This document shows positions 21,501 through 32,186 of a stretch of 64,000 nt of DNA, one piece after another; the first letter of the stretch is position 1, and every line of letters starts with the position of its first letter. The translations under genes and the position numbers were made by a program. The stretch lies in assembly GCA_020975725.1 (NCBI GenBank), contig QXJR01000023.1, forward strand, positions 186,001 through 250,000, in the 5' to 3' direction. The stretch comes from Picocystis sp. L7 (lineage: Eukaryota > Chlorophyta > Picocystophyceae > Picocystales > Picocystaceae). Below the pieces are notes generated by a model. It saw nothing but the letters and a program-made list of their open reading frames with translations, did not search any database and was not told the DNA's origin.

Positions 21501-24500
21501 ACTGGGGCGAATCACAACGGACACCCGGGGAGGAGGCAGGGGGAGGGGGAAACGCTCGTTCCCCCTCGAATGGCGGGAAAGACCCCTTCGATACCTTGGA
21601 AATGACGTTGTGTGCGAAACCGACAGACAACTGGGAAGCTGGGATGGTGTTGGACGAGAGGATGCCGAACGAGGAACACTTCTACCAGGCGGAATCGCAA
21701 ACGTGCGTCCGTCTTGTGCACTGGGAAGGCGCGTGTGGTGGTGAGTGAACGAGAACCGACCAGGGGTGCGTGGAAGGATGCGTGCAGATGGGATGCATGC
21801 AGATGGGGTGGGTGGAATGCAGCACAAGACCGGAACCGGCGTGGCCGAGATCGCCTCTTTCCCGTTTGATGAGAATTGCCTTGCTTCATCGTCCCCTTCC
21901 TGATTCAAGTGGAATTGGTCTGGTGCGCGGCAAAGAATGATGGAGAAGCAAAAGGGCAGCCAAACAAAAGAAGCGTACAATAGTGCATTTGAGGGTGTTG
22001 ACACGGATGGGATCTCTCCCTGGAGCCCCTGCTGACTCTCTTTTTATCTCCCCACAGGCTGAGCTTGGATACGGTACGCCCACCGTGGCCTGACGAGGTC
22101 TGAGCAACATGACGACCGTTCCAAGGAGAGCAACCTGGTCGGTCTTGCTGCTCTTCATCTGCTGTCTAGCCACCGTCTCGTGCGTAGAAGAAGCCTTTTT
22201 GCTGGATGACCCGGTGGACTTTTGTGGGGTTCCAGGGACAGCCAACGTCCGTGCCTGCAACTACATCGTCGGTGAACTGGAGGACCAGAATCCCTCTCTG
22301 GACTTTGACTTTGTTTGTTCCAGGGAAGAAGACTGCAAGGATGGCATCCTGGACGGGCAGGTGGTGGACTGGTATCCCAGCGGATGCAATGGGCCGAAGA
22401 TCAAGAACAAACTCTGTGGTTGCTGTGTGTTCATTCCCATGCCAGAGGACATTGCTCCTGGAGCTCCCACCAACCTGGAGGAAAGCTCGGTAACCAGCAG
22501 CAGTGTAACCTTGACATGGGAGGATGGTACAAGAGGCATTCCAGTGGAGACGTACGCAGTGCGATGCTTTGACACGGAGCCTATGGATTGCAGGTCCGAC
22601 GACTTTGCAGCAGAAGTGACAGATATTCCAAGGGGGACCGAAATAGCCACTGTCTTGGGACTGGAAGCCGATTCCGAATACACCTGCTTTGTCTTGGCTA
22701 TGAACGCAGCTGAACCCGAGGGTGTTTGCTCAGATGCAGTTGAGGTGACAACCCTTCCTCTCCCCGATTTCAGACTGCGGATTGCGCTGGAAGTTGACCG
22801 ATGCGATGCATTTGAAGCTACAGCCGGCATTGCAGCATTCTGCGAAGCATTCATTGGGGAAGCTGGATTTCCAACAGATACTGCTTGCCTTACGGAAGAG
22901 TCTAGTTGTTCGGAGGTATTGAATGACCGTCGACGACTCCTAAATGGACAGTTTGAAGCCACGATCGTTCTTGCTGGCAACTTTGATGGTCAAGATAAGG
23001 AGCAGGTGGAGGAAACCGCAAATGCTGTGCTGTCTGATGAGACTCGCCTTACCGCTGTCCAAACTGCTGCCGTAATTGTTTTGAACGAGCGGGGGACTGA
23101 GGACCTAGCAGATGCATTAGGAGAAACTACCTTTACTGGTGGAACAAGTTCAGCCGAAGATGCGGCACCTGAATGCACCACAAGTGAAGATTGCGAAGCC
23201 TCGTCAACTCAGCCTATTTGCAGTTCCGATTTTTGTGTGGCTTGCCGACCGATTCAGAGACCTGCTGCGCAAGGCAGTTGCCAAGATGGGGCGTTCTGTC
23301 GTCTTGATGGAAGCTGCACTTTGGAGCAGTGCGAATCTCGTGCTGACTGCAGTGCAAATCTACCTGTTTGTGTGGATGACAGCTGCATGGCATGTTCGCC
23401 ACAAGAGACTCCAGCCGTTCAGGGCAACTGTCTTCCTGGAGAATTCTGCAGAGAAGGTGGTGCTTGTAGTGCTTCGCAATGCGATACAGATGACGATTGC
23501 ACTGGAACTGAGCCGATATGTATGGATGGTAGCTGCACAGCATGCGCTCCGCAAGAGACCCCAGCTGTGCAGGGGAATTGCCCTGCAAATGAATTCTGCG
23601 TACTTGATGGGTCTTGTGTGCCTCCTGAGCCTCCAGGAATACCAACCAATGTTGCCGAAAGCGCAGTAAGTAGCAGCAGTGCAACCTTTACCTGGACGGA
23701 TGGTTCGATAGGTTTGCCTGTTGAAACATACGCAATTCGATGCTTCGACACAGAGCCTATGGATTGCACGTCTGATGACTTTGCAGCAGAAGTGACAGAT
23801 ATTCCAAGGGGGACCGAAATAGCTACCATTCCAGGACTGGAATTGAACACAGAGTACACTTGCTTTGTGCTGGCTGAAAACATTGCAGCGCCCGATGGAG
23901 TGTGTTCGGATGGTGCTACGGTAACCACCTTAGAATGCGAAACAAACGATGATTGCGACGGGGAGACCCCCATATGTGAGAACCAGGAATGCACAAGTGC
24001 GGATTTTGAGGTTTCGAACGAAGCCGATTTGAGAACTGCGCTGGACGAGGCAGAGCCAGGACAATCCATCCAGGTGGTTGGAGAAATCACCCTTACAACA
24101 GATGACGTGAATACTCCCAGCTTGATCATTGATAAGGCCATCACAATTGTTGGAAAAAGAGACAGTGTTTTGCAGTCACCAGCAGATGCATCTGCTGCGA
24201 TCATTTTGATTCAGGTCAATGCTGACGACGTGTCGTTTTCCAGCGGGCTGGGCATCCGTCATCTTAAAAATCCAGTGTCGGATGGTGAAATTGACAGTGC
24301 CGTTCGTGTGAATGCAGAAAGCTTTGCAAGTGCTGCCGATGTGGAGTTTGTGGAGTTTGGGTACAGTCTCCAAGGAAGCTTTGACATCAGCGGATCCACT
24401 GCATACGTGGGAGTGACAGGCAACACCCATCGTCACATTGCTATCTTCAGCATGACAGGCACCAGTACAATCGAGGATGTGGTCTTCAGTTTTCCAGATG

Positions 24501-25475
24501 AAGTAACACCAAGGTCCAATGCGATCTTCGTGAATACTGAGACTCCTGGTGGTGTCCCTGAAAGGACATTCAATGGTGGTCTGACGGTGAGGAACGTCAT
24601 CCAACAAGACCTATCCATTGCCTGTCGCCAATTCTTCAACTACGAGGCTGGCTTTGCCAACATTGTACCCGGCAATTCTTTCTTGAGCTTTGAAGGAAAT
24701 GCTTGGAATGATAGAAACGGTGGAATCTTCCTCATATTCCCCACGGACGATCCTTTGCAACGTTTCGAGTTTGTTTCTGTGACGAACAACTTTCAGGGTG
24801 ACAATGCCGTGGTGGAAGATGCTGGCTACAAGGGTATCTTTTACGTCACTGCATTTTCAGGTTCTTGGGAAGTGGGTGACGTGTCCAACTTCTTCAGTTC
24901 TGGCAACGAGAGCCCCGGGCAAACCGACCCTTCTTCTTTGCGCTCCGCCTTCTTCTGGATCAACGTTCCAGGGCAAGAAGAGTTCACTTTAGCCTTTGAC
25001 GGTCGTGTTTTTGTGGATCCAACAGAATGATTTTCTGTGCATAGTTGTGGTGTGCACACCAATGCTTTGTTTCAGTTCCGCGCCTCATGGCCACCAGCAA
25101 CGCATTGTTAAGTTTGGACTGAATTTGTTCTTCCATGGGCAAGTTTTGTTTGCATGATGTTTCGTTATACTCAATGCTATTTGCTCTATATGTTTTGCGT
25201 ATCCATTGTCCCACTACAACGTTGGGCGTTCTTTTACGGATGACCCTCACCGTCCAAGCTAGTTCCCGATTATTTCGTGTGCTATCCAACATGCTCACAC
25301 GAAATAACTTGGATGGATAGCTTTACATGTAGTTCCTTACAAAACCAAGCTATCTCTCGGATCCGACAACCATGTACAATGCCATTCTGCATTGATCTTT
25401 CGGCGTTACTATGAGAGTCTTTTGCGAGGATCAACCAAAGCAATTGAGTTCGTCGTAGAATTCAGGACCTTTGCA
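21501..25475 (+). repeat. Tandem segmental duplication, copy 1
   Basis: About 4 kb, matching 26767-29850 in direct orientation. Similarity starts at a shared ACTGGGGCGAA-type string and covers about 600 bp of promoter, the whole secreted-protein gene and about 450 bp beyond its stop, fading near 25475. Coding and promoter similarity is very high, with long runs of identity, while the far 3' flank is clearly diverged. Confidence 0.9.
22109..25030 (+). CDS. Secreted FN3 / Cys-rich / beta-helix protein, long paralogue
   Basis: 973 residues. Signal peptide about 1-25 (SVLLLFICCLATVSC). A Cys-containing N-terminal domain ends near CGCCVFIP. Then comes a fibronectin type III module (about 115-215, with TWEDGTRGIPVETYAVRCFD). 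A unique domain of about 130 residues follows (about 218-350). Four Cys-rich repeats (about 350-510) each have a C-x-C..CxxDGSC pattern and CxACxPQETPAVQGNC. A second FN3 module leads into a C-terminal region rich in short hydrophobic strands and Asn, suggestive of a right-handed beta-helix (about 640-973). Function unknown. An extracellular adhesive or carbohydrate-binding role is plausible by architecture. It shares promoter and C-terminus almost unchanged with the paralogue at 27368. Confidence 0.85.
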   Translation: MTTVPRRATWSVLLLFICCLATVSCVEEAFLLDDPVDFCGVPGTANVRACNYIVGELEDQNPSLDFDFVCSREEDCKDGILDGQVVDWYPSGCNGPKIKNKLCGCCVFIPMPEDIAPGAPTNLEESSVTSSSVTLTWEDGTRGIPVETYAVRCFDTEPMDCRSDDFAAEVTDIPRGTEIATVLGLEADSEYTCFVLAMNAAEPEGVCSDAVEVTTLPLPDFRLRIALEVDRCDAFEATAGIAAFCEAFIGEAGFPTDTACLTEESSCSEVLNDRRRLLNGQFEATIVLAGNFDGQDKEQVEETANAVLSDETRLTAVQTAAVIVLNERGTEDLADALGETTFTGGTSSAEDAAPECTTSEDCEASSTQPICSSDFCVACRPIQRPAAQGSCQDGAFCRLDGSCTLEQCESRADCSANLPVCVDDSCMACSPQETPAVQGNCLPGEFCREGGACSASQCDTDDDCTGTEPICMDGSCTACAPQETPAVQGNCPANEFCVLDGSCVPPEPPGIPTNVAESAVSSSSATFTWTDGSIGLPVETYAIRCFDTEPMDCTSDDFAAEVTDIPRGTEIATIPGLELNTEYTCFVLAENIAAPDGVCSDGATVTTLECETNDDCDGETPICENQECTSADFEVSNEADLRTALDEAEPGQSIQVVGEITLTTDDVNTPSLIIDKAITIVGKRDSVLQSPADASAAIILIQVNADDVSFSSGLGIRHLKNPVSDGEIDSAVRVNAESFASAADVEFVEFGYSLQGSFDISGSTAYVGVTGNTHRHIAIFSMTGTSTIEDVVFSFPDEVTPRSNAIFVNTETPGGVPERTFNGGLTVRNVIQQDLSIACRQFFNYEAGFANIVPGNSFLSFEGNAWNDRNGGIFLIFPTDDPLQRFEFVSVTNNFQGDNAVVEDAGYKGIFYVTAFSGSWEVGDVSNFFSSGNESPGQTDPSSLRSAFFWINVPGQEEFTLAFDGRVFVDPTE

Positions 25476-26766
25476 CGATGTGCGCGCATTGTTTCACTTG
25501 TACGTCGCAAATTGATCACTATTTGGCCCCTATGCAACTGCATGAAGTTGGTCATGCCGACAGTTGAGAGTATGGTAGGCCTTTCCTGGTGTAATAATGG
25601 CTTGGATTGAAAGGGACTCTGGGTCCCAGGCCCCCCTACGAGGAGCCTCGGTCTCCCCTCCATCCTGGGTCACCCAACCAAGGGCCCCAGGATTCGGTTA
25701 TACTAGCTTATGCATGGGTGGCCCCTTCTGGCTTGATTGGAGACAGACAGTCCCCCCCGGTCATTTTGGGTGAACCCCCGGTCCCTATACAGAGATCGGT
25801 CCCTACCTCGAGGCCCCAACACAGAAGGGTACTCGATCGAGGGTTCCCCAATCCCGAGGCTCTGCCCTGGAGGATCGGACGGCCAGAAGGGCTCCAGCAG
25901 CCCTTGCTCCCCAACAGAACGGATCTTCACCGTTGGGTTGGGCACCAGACCCACCAAGAGATCTTTGCGGAGCAGATCTCATGGTGGATAAGGCCTGGAA
26001 ACACCACCCCCCTGCGAGAAGCCACCTAGGGCTTCCCACAGGATCTTGTAATTGAATTCGAACCTTCCTGATCTCAGCTCTTGGTGCGCTTTGGTTCTCC
26101 GCACCTCCCAACTCAACGTGGAACCTTCTCCACACGCAAAGTGCCAGAAACTTGGGCTGTTGTACAACCTGCTGTCGCTTCACAACCTGCCCCAAGCCAT
26201 CCAACCACAACACGAGCTTTGAAAGACAAACAAGAGGGTTGTATACACTTACAGTCACGAGGTAGAGGTGGAACAAACTCCGATGCTTGACGAAAAAGGG
26301 GCTTTCGCAATCTCTGATGGCACACGAACGTAGGAGGCGCGTGGGTCGGAGGCCTTGAGTAGGACTTGTTTCATTAGAACGGCCGGAGCTCACTTGATTG
26401 TGGGCATCGAGATTATCTTGTGAGGTATATGTCCAAAAGGATATATTTCGTCGCCAATTAAGAGGACTGCATGTTCCCATATGTGCACCTACCGTCAAAG
26501 AAGAAGAAAGCACTCCTTGATGGGGAGGGTGACCTAAGAGGGTGAAACACATCTCGGCTCATTGGTGACCCGAAACTCTGTGAATAGGCAGTGCTTTTAC
26601 GGACGTTGTACTATACGTCATGATGAGGACGGAGATCCATGCGAATCTGGAAGAATATTCGACACACGAACCGAGCTCGCCTGTAAATGCACACATCCCT
26701 TGCCCGACCTGCCCGATCTGACCATCCCACCGAAATCGACCCTGTGAGCAAGGCTTTGAATCCTCT
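25476..26766. other. Unique DNA between the two duplication copies
   Basis: About 1.3 kb with no counterpart on the far side of the second copy. It begins AT-rich and switches near 25610 to GC-rich sequence with several GGTCCC/GGGACC strings, then back again. A 249-codon leftward open frame (25803-26552) has no recognisable domain and no clear start. It may be an old insertion of an interspersed repeat or simply the original spacer. The boundaries are estimates from where duplicate similarity stops. Confidence 0.5.
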
Positions 26767-29700
26767 ACTGGGGCGAAGTACAACGGGTCCTCGGGGGAGG
26801 AGGGATGCTGTAACGCTCGTTCCCCCTCAGAGGCGGGAGACAGTCCTTCGATTCCTTGGAAATGACGTTGTGTGCGAAACCGACAGACAACTGGGAAGCT
26901 GGGATGGTGTTGGACGAGAGGATGCCGAACGAGGAGCACTTCTACCAGGCGGAATCGCAAACGTGCGTCCGTCTTGTGCACTGGGAAGGCGCGTGTGGTG
27001 GTGAGTGAACGAGAACCGGCCAGGGGTGCGTGGAAGGATGCGTACAGATGGGATGCAAGCAGATGGGGTGGGTGGAATGCAGCACAAGACCGGGACCGGT
27101 GTGGCCGAGATCACTTCTTTCCCGTTTGATGAGAATCGCCTTGCTTCATCGTCCCGTTCCTGATTCAAGTGGAATTGGTCTGGTGCGCGGCAAAGAATGA
27201 TGGAGAAGCAAAAGGGCAGCCAAACAAAAGAAGCGTGCAATAGTGCACTCGAAGGTGTTGACATGTATAGATCGCCTCTTGGAGCCCCTGCTGACTGTCT
27301 TTGTATCTCCTTGCAGCTTGTGCTTGGATACGGTACGCCCACCGTGGCCTAACGAGGTCTGAGCAACATGACAAGCGTTCCAAGGAGAGCAACCTGGTCG
27401 GTCCTGCTGCTCTTCATCGGTTGTCTAGCCACCGTCTCGTGCGTGGAAGAAGCCTTTTTGCTGGATGACCCAGTGGACTTTTGCGGGGTTCCAGGGACAG
27501 CCAACGTCCGTGCCTGCAACTACATCGTCGGTGAACTGGAAGACCAGAATCCCTCTCTGGACTTTGACTTTGTTTGTTCCAGGGAAGAAGACTGCAAGGA
27601 TGGCATCCTGGACGGGCAGGTGGTGGACTGGTATCCCAGCGGATGCAATGGGCCGAAGATCAAGAACAAACTCTGTGGTTGCTGTGTGTTCATTCCCATG
27701 CCAGAGGACATTGCTCCTGGAGCTCCCACCAACCTGGAGGAAAGCTCGGTAACCAGCAGCAGTGTAACCTTGACATGGGAGGATGGTACAAGAGGCATTC
27801 CAGTGGAGACATACACGGTGCGATGCTTTGACACGGAGCCTATGGATTGCAGGTCCGACGACTTTGCAGCAGAAGTGACAGATATTCCAAGGGGGACCGA
27901 AATAGCCACTGTCTTGGGACTGGAAGCCGATTCCGAATACACCTGCTTTGTCTTGGCTATAAACGCAGCTGAACCTGAGGGTGTTTGCTCGGAGGGTGAA
28001 GTGGTGATGACTCTGTCAGAGAATATTGCCCCGGGCATACCAACCACTGTCGAAGCAATCGAGGTAACAGCCAATACTGCAACCTTCACATGGACTGACG
28101 GATCGGTGGGTTCACCTGTGGAGACATACACGGTGCGATGCTTTGACACGGAGCCTATGGATTGCAGGTCCGACGACTTTGCAGCAGAAGTGACAGATAT
28201 TCCAAGGGGGACCGAAATAGCTACCGTTCCAGGGCTTGACTTGAACACAGAGTATACTTGTTTTGTGCTGGCAGTAAATGCTGCAGTGCCCGACGGAGTG
28301 TGTTCGGATGGTGTTACAGTTACAACTGCCGAGTGTGAAATGGATTGTAACTGTGATGGAGAGACCCCCATATGTGAGAACCAGGAATGCACAAGTGCGG
28401 ATTTTGAGGTTTCGAACGAAGCCGATTTGAGAACTGCGCTGGACGAGGCAGAGCCAGGACAATCCATCCAGGTGGTTGGAGAAATCACCCTTACAACAGA
28501 TGACGTGAATACTCCCAGCTTGATCATTGATAAGGCCATCACAATTGTTGGAAAGAGAGACAGTGTTTTGCAGTCACCAGCAGATGCATCTGCTGCGATC
28601 ATTTTTATTCAGGTCAATGCTGATGACGTGTCGTTTTCCAGCGGGCTGGGCATCCGTCATCTTAAAAATCCAGTGTCGGGTGGTCAAATTGACAGTGCCG
28701 TTCGTGTGAATGCAGAAAACTTTGCTAGTGCTGCCGATGTGGAGTTTGTGGAGTTTGGGTATAGTCTCCAAGGAAGCTTTGACATCAGCGGATCCACTAC
28801 ATACGTGGGAGAGACAGGCAACAACCATCGTCACATCGCTGTCTTCAGCATGACAGGCACCAGTACAATCGAGGATGTGGTCTTTAGTTTCCCAGATGAA
28901 GCAACACCAAGGTCCAACATGGTCTTCGTGAATACAGGATCTGGCACGTTTGATGGTGGTCTAACGGTGAGGAACGTCATCCAACAAGACCTATCCATTG
29001 CCTGTCGCCAATTCTTCAACTACGAGGCTGGCTTTGCCAATATTGTGTCCGGTAATTCTTTCTTGAGCTTTGAAGGAAATGCTTGGAATGATAGAAACGG
29101 TGGAATCTTCCTTGTATTCCCCACGGACGATCCTCTGCAACGTTTCGAGTTTGTTTCTGTGACGAACAACTTTCAGGGTGACAGTGCCGTTGTGGAAGGC
29201 GCTGGCTACAAGGGCATCTTTTACGTCACTGCATTTTCAGGTTCTTGGGAAGTGGGTGACGTGTCCAACTTTTTCAGTTCTGGCAACGAGAGCCCCGGGC
29301 AAACCGACCCTTCTTCTTTGCGCTCCGACTTCTTCTGGATCAACGTTCCAGGGCAAGAAGAGTTCACTTTAGCCTTTGACGGTCGCGTTTTTGTGGATCC
29401 AACAGAATGATTTTCTATGCATAGTTGTGGTGTGCACACCAATGCTTTGTTTCAGTTCCACGCCTCATGGCCACTAGCCACGCAATGTTAAGTTTGGACT
29501 GAATTTGTTCTTCCATGGGCAAGTTTTGTTTGCATGATGTTTCGTTATACTCAATGCTATTTGCTCTATATGTTTTGCGTGTCCATTGTCCCACTACAAC
29601 GTTGGGCGTTTTTTTGTATGGATGACTCTCATTGTCCAAGCCGGTCCTGAATTCTATAGTATGCATTCTAGCTAGTTCTTGCAAAACAACTTGGATTGAT

Positions 29701-29850
29701 AGCTTTGCATGTGACTTCGCGCTAAACCAAGCTATCTATAGGATCCGATGACTGTGCATGTTGCCATTCTGTGTTAGGATCTCGGTACTCCTTGTGAACA
29801 TCCGTCAGAGCACTTTAATTATTCGTAGAAATCAGAATCTTTGCATATTT
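26767..29850 (+). repeat. Tandem segmental duplication, copy 2
   Basis: About 3.1 kb, a direct copy of 21501-25475 minus the cassette encoding the unique domain and the Cys-rich repeats. Promoter, signal peptide, first FN3 and C-terminal region stay nearly identical to copy 1. Confidence 0.9.
27368..29410 (+). CDS. Secreted FN3 / beta-helix protein, short paralogue
   Basis: 680 residues from the ATG at 27368. Signal peptide, Cys-rich N-terminus and first FN3 are nearly identical to the gene at 22109. It then goes directly into a second FN3 (about 217-315, TWTDGSVGSPVETYTVRCFD). That second module shares the string TVRCFDTEPMDCRSDDF with its own first module, a sign of unequal exchange or conversion within the gene. 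The C-terminal beta-helix-like region (about 345-680) matches copy 1 apart from scattered substitutions and one short deletion. Function unknown; secreted by signal peptide. The 5' flank of about 600 bp is shared, so both copies are probably expressed alike. Confidence 0.85.
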   Translation: MTSVPRRATWSVLLLFIGCLATVSCVEEAFLLDDPVDFCGVPGTANVRACNYIVGELEDQNPSLDFDFVCSREEDCKDGILDGQVVDWYPSGCNGPKIKNKLCGCCVFIPMPEDIAPGAPTNLEESSVTSSSVTLTWEDGTRGIPVETYTVRCFDTEPMDCRSDDFAAEVTDIPRGTEIATVLGLEADSEYTCFVLAINAAEPEGVCSEGEVVMTLSENIAPGIPTTVEAIEVTANTATFTWTDGSVGSPVETYTVRCFDTEPMDCRSDDFAAEVTDIPRGTEIATVPGLDLNTEYTCFVLAVNAAVPDGVCSDGVTVTTAECEMDCNCDGETPICENQECTSADFEVSNEADLRTALDEAEPGQSIQVVGEITLTTDDVNTPSLIIDKAITIVGKRDSVLQSPADASAAIIFIQVNADDVSFSSGLGIRHLKNPVSGGQIDSAVRVNAENFASAADVEFVEFGYSLQGSFDISGSTTYVGETGNNHRHIAVFSMTGTSTIEDVVFSFPDEATPRSNMVFVNTGSGTFDGGLTVRNVIQQDLSIACRQFFNYEAGFANIVSGNSFLSFEGNAWNDRNGGIFLVFPTDDPLQRFEFVSVTNNFQGDSAVVEGAGYKGIFYVTAFSGSWEVGDVSNFFSSGNESPGQTDPSSLRSDFFWINVPGQEEFTLAFDGRVFVDPTE

Positions 29851-30723
29851 TTGCTAGTAACTTCACTTCATTGTCTTGAATAGTTGTTGCTTTGATTGCT
29901 CGAGCATGTGCTCGAAGTTTTCGCGATAGTAATCAAGTTTATGGTGGACACTCCTCCATACGGAAATGACTTGTACACGCTAGACAAAGAATGTATGCAA
30001 CTTTTCTTGGCATTAACGGCTTTCGCAGTGGTTATTGCCATCTAAAGCCTTCGTTGCTTCACATGTAATTCAGTGGTAAAGTACGTCTTCATCCTACAAA
30101 CCTACCATCAAAGCGTCTCCTACGCCGCATACTCCTATAAACAAAACCCAACCCGGAGGTGAGCAAGAAGCGCACATATGATATGCATGCACGCTTTCAA
30201 GACTCACAAACTCGCAAATTTGCCGAGATCTTTCAAAAATGCTACACAAGAAGGGGTGGTATGGTCGAATGGGCGTAAAATGCATTTTCAATTCAGAGTT
30301 ACGCTCTCGATCTTCTTACAATCCCCGGGAGCGTGCTATGTTCCCCTATTTGACTTGCGTGTTTCCTTGTGTCCGACTAGTATTTCTCTATGTGTGGAAG
30401 TGGTCGTTGGATTGATCCTTTGCGTCGGTATTGAGTAGGATATATGTACCCGTTTGTTGCCCTTGTCATCTTTACAACGTGAGCTACGTTGCCCAAAAGC
30501 ACAAGTCCGACTTATTGAGATCTACGGCACGGCAACGTCATGTTTGGAGTTATGCGGCTAAATTATGACCCATACTTAAAGTTAAAGCTTTCTTTTCTAT
30601 ACCTAGATGTGGTGGCTTGACTCCTAATGTTTGCATGCAATACTCCTTACATGCCAAAATTTAAATGATATGAGTACTTGAACGCATCTCTCTTGCAAGC
30701 TAAGATGTTTGATAATCTTCGTT
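29411..30723. other. Intergenic, AT-rich
   Basis: About 1.3 kb. The first 440 bases are the 3' flank of duplication copy 2. The rest is AT-rich with no supported gene. The last three bases (GTT, 30721-30723) are the target duplication of the transposon that follows. Confidence 0.6.
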
Positions 30724-30763
30724 AGAGGTATTCGGATTTGGTAAAATATTTTTTTCGCTTCGG
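30724..30763 (+). repeat. Left terminal inverted repeat of the Harbinger element
   Basis: Begins AGAGGTATTCGGATTT, followed by an AT-rich run and TTCGCTTCGG. It is the inverse of 34548-34587 with two mismatches at positions 18-19. A second AGGTATTCGGATTTT occurs inside at 30806-30820 and may be a subterminal transposase site. Confidence 0.95.
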
Positions 30764-31071
30764 TTTTGGACTCCCTTACCGAAAAAAATATTTTCGGCCC
30801 CAAACAGGTATTCGGATTTTCTCCCCGGAAAAGAGTGCGATGATAGGGGACCCCTTCCTCTACGACGATTGCAAGGATTCGGGCAATTAATAGGGAAAGT
30901 AAGGATGGTCTGGTTTTGGCGCGAATGGTCGGACTGTTCGTTTCCATAGGCACATGGCATCCTATCGAAATGGAGCAATTATACTTGCACATCCAATTAT
31001 GCTCCAAGGCATGGCTCGAAGAGGAAGCAGGATTGCTTGAGCGGGTCCACGACGTTTGAACCGAGCGCAAC

Positions 31072-31671
31072 ATGGACGCCATGGCAGCGAGCCAGCCTTT
31101 GGCGGAAATCGACATCAATGCGGACGCCAATGAGGAGCTCGTCGCTGCGTCGCAGAAGAAGAACCGGAACGTTTGGAAGGAGGCGCACAAAATGGCGCTC
31201 GTCAATCAGATCTACTTGGATGAGTGCTGCCCGATTGGCAAGCGTACCCACAAGGAGGTGAATGCGGCATGGACGAGCCTCATTCGAGCATTAAGCATTC
31301 GTGGCGATGGCCTTTTCGATGGATTCGACCTCTCGATACCGGCTGTGCGGAGGCAGGTGAAGGACCTCATGCGCAGGCAGAAGGAGCTGAATCGCGAGGC
31401 CCTCGCTGCCACCGGTCTCGGAGGGGCTCGAATGCACACTGACCTAGAGGCCGGTGCACAACACTTGCTGGATCTCCAGGAACACGTGGACACTGAGCGC
31501 GCGACCGAGAAGGAAGGGAAGGCTTCGAAGCAGGCGCGGCTGGATGGCTATGCGAAGGATGCGCTAAAGCGATCGATGGAGAGGCATGCGAAAAACCGCG
31601 GCGATCTGGAGGAAGCGGGGGTAGTGGAGGACGAACCGGACGACGAGGGAGTGGCACGGAATTCGCCGTGA
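31072..31671 (+). CDS. Harbinger-associated Myb/SANT-like protein
   Basis: 199 residues from the ATG at 31072. The N-terminal half (about 30-105) has the trihelix/SANT-like pattern with KNRNVWKEAHK, KRTHKEVNAAW and IPAVRRQVKDL. The rest is a charged helical region. Known: in PIF/Harbinger elements this partner binds terminal DNA and takes the transposase to the nucleus. The frame stops at 31671, but a different frame continues at once (31668-31934), so the real C-terminus may be longer through a small intron or frameshift. Confidence 0.75.
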   Translation: MDAMAASQPLAEIDINADANEELVAASQKKNRNVWKEAHKMALVNQIYLDECCPIGKRTHKEVNAAWTSLIRALSIRGDGLFDGFDLSIPAVRRQVKDLMRRQKELNREALAATGLGGARMHTDLEAGAQHLLDLQEHVDTERATEKEGKASKQARLDGYAKDALKRSMERHAKNRGDLEEAGVVEDEPDDEGVARNSP

Positions 31672-31934
31672 AGCTCGAAGCCGCGGAGGACTTCGCTGCA
31701 GTCGCAATGGAATCGTTCATCGAACGAAGCGCGAGGATGGAGTGGTTGACGAAGGTGCAACTGCACGCCAACCATCCCACGCTAGGCGAGCACCCTGGAT
31801 CCGAGGACGCTTTTGTGGAAGCAGCCGTGGCGGCCCATCGCATGAAGATGCGAAATGTGAACAGCTCTACGTCGAAGGACGCTCCTGAGGCTTCGTCCGT
31901 CAGCGACGAAAAAGTTGCAGACGTCGACAATTGA
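31668..31934 (+). CDS. Probable C-terminal part of the Myb-like protein
   Basis: An 88-codon open frame without an ATG start. It overlaps the end of the Myb-like gene by four bases in another frame. It encodes a compact helical segment (AAEDFAAVAMESFIERS) and an acidic Ser-rich tail. This is the composition expected for the C-terminus of such partner proteins. Either a short intron or a frameshift would link the two, and the sequence does not decide between them. Confidence 0.45.
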   Translation: MKLEAAEDFAAVAMESFIERSARMEWLTKVQLHANHPTLGEHPGSEDAFVEAAVAAHRMKMRNVNSSTSKDAPEASSVSDEKVADVDN

Positions 31935-32186
31935 AACGAACGTGTAATGAACTTGTACTGTTGTGCCTTCCTTGCACGAGTTCGCAATAATCGTCCCAAC
32001 ACTCTCGTGTTCACGAAGTAAGGCAATGGCGTCACGGTCATTCGGGCGAACGAGAAGACGGTAAGAAATAATAAAATTTGAATATGAGAGACGATCATTC
32101 AATAACAATAGCCTCGTTCACCGTGCGTGAACGAGGCTTATGGTCCCTGTTATATTCCTCAACAGAGGCGCTGCCCCTACACCACA

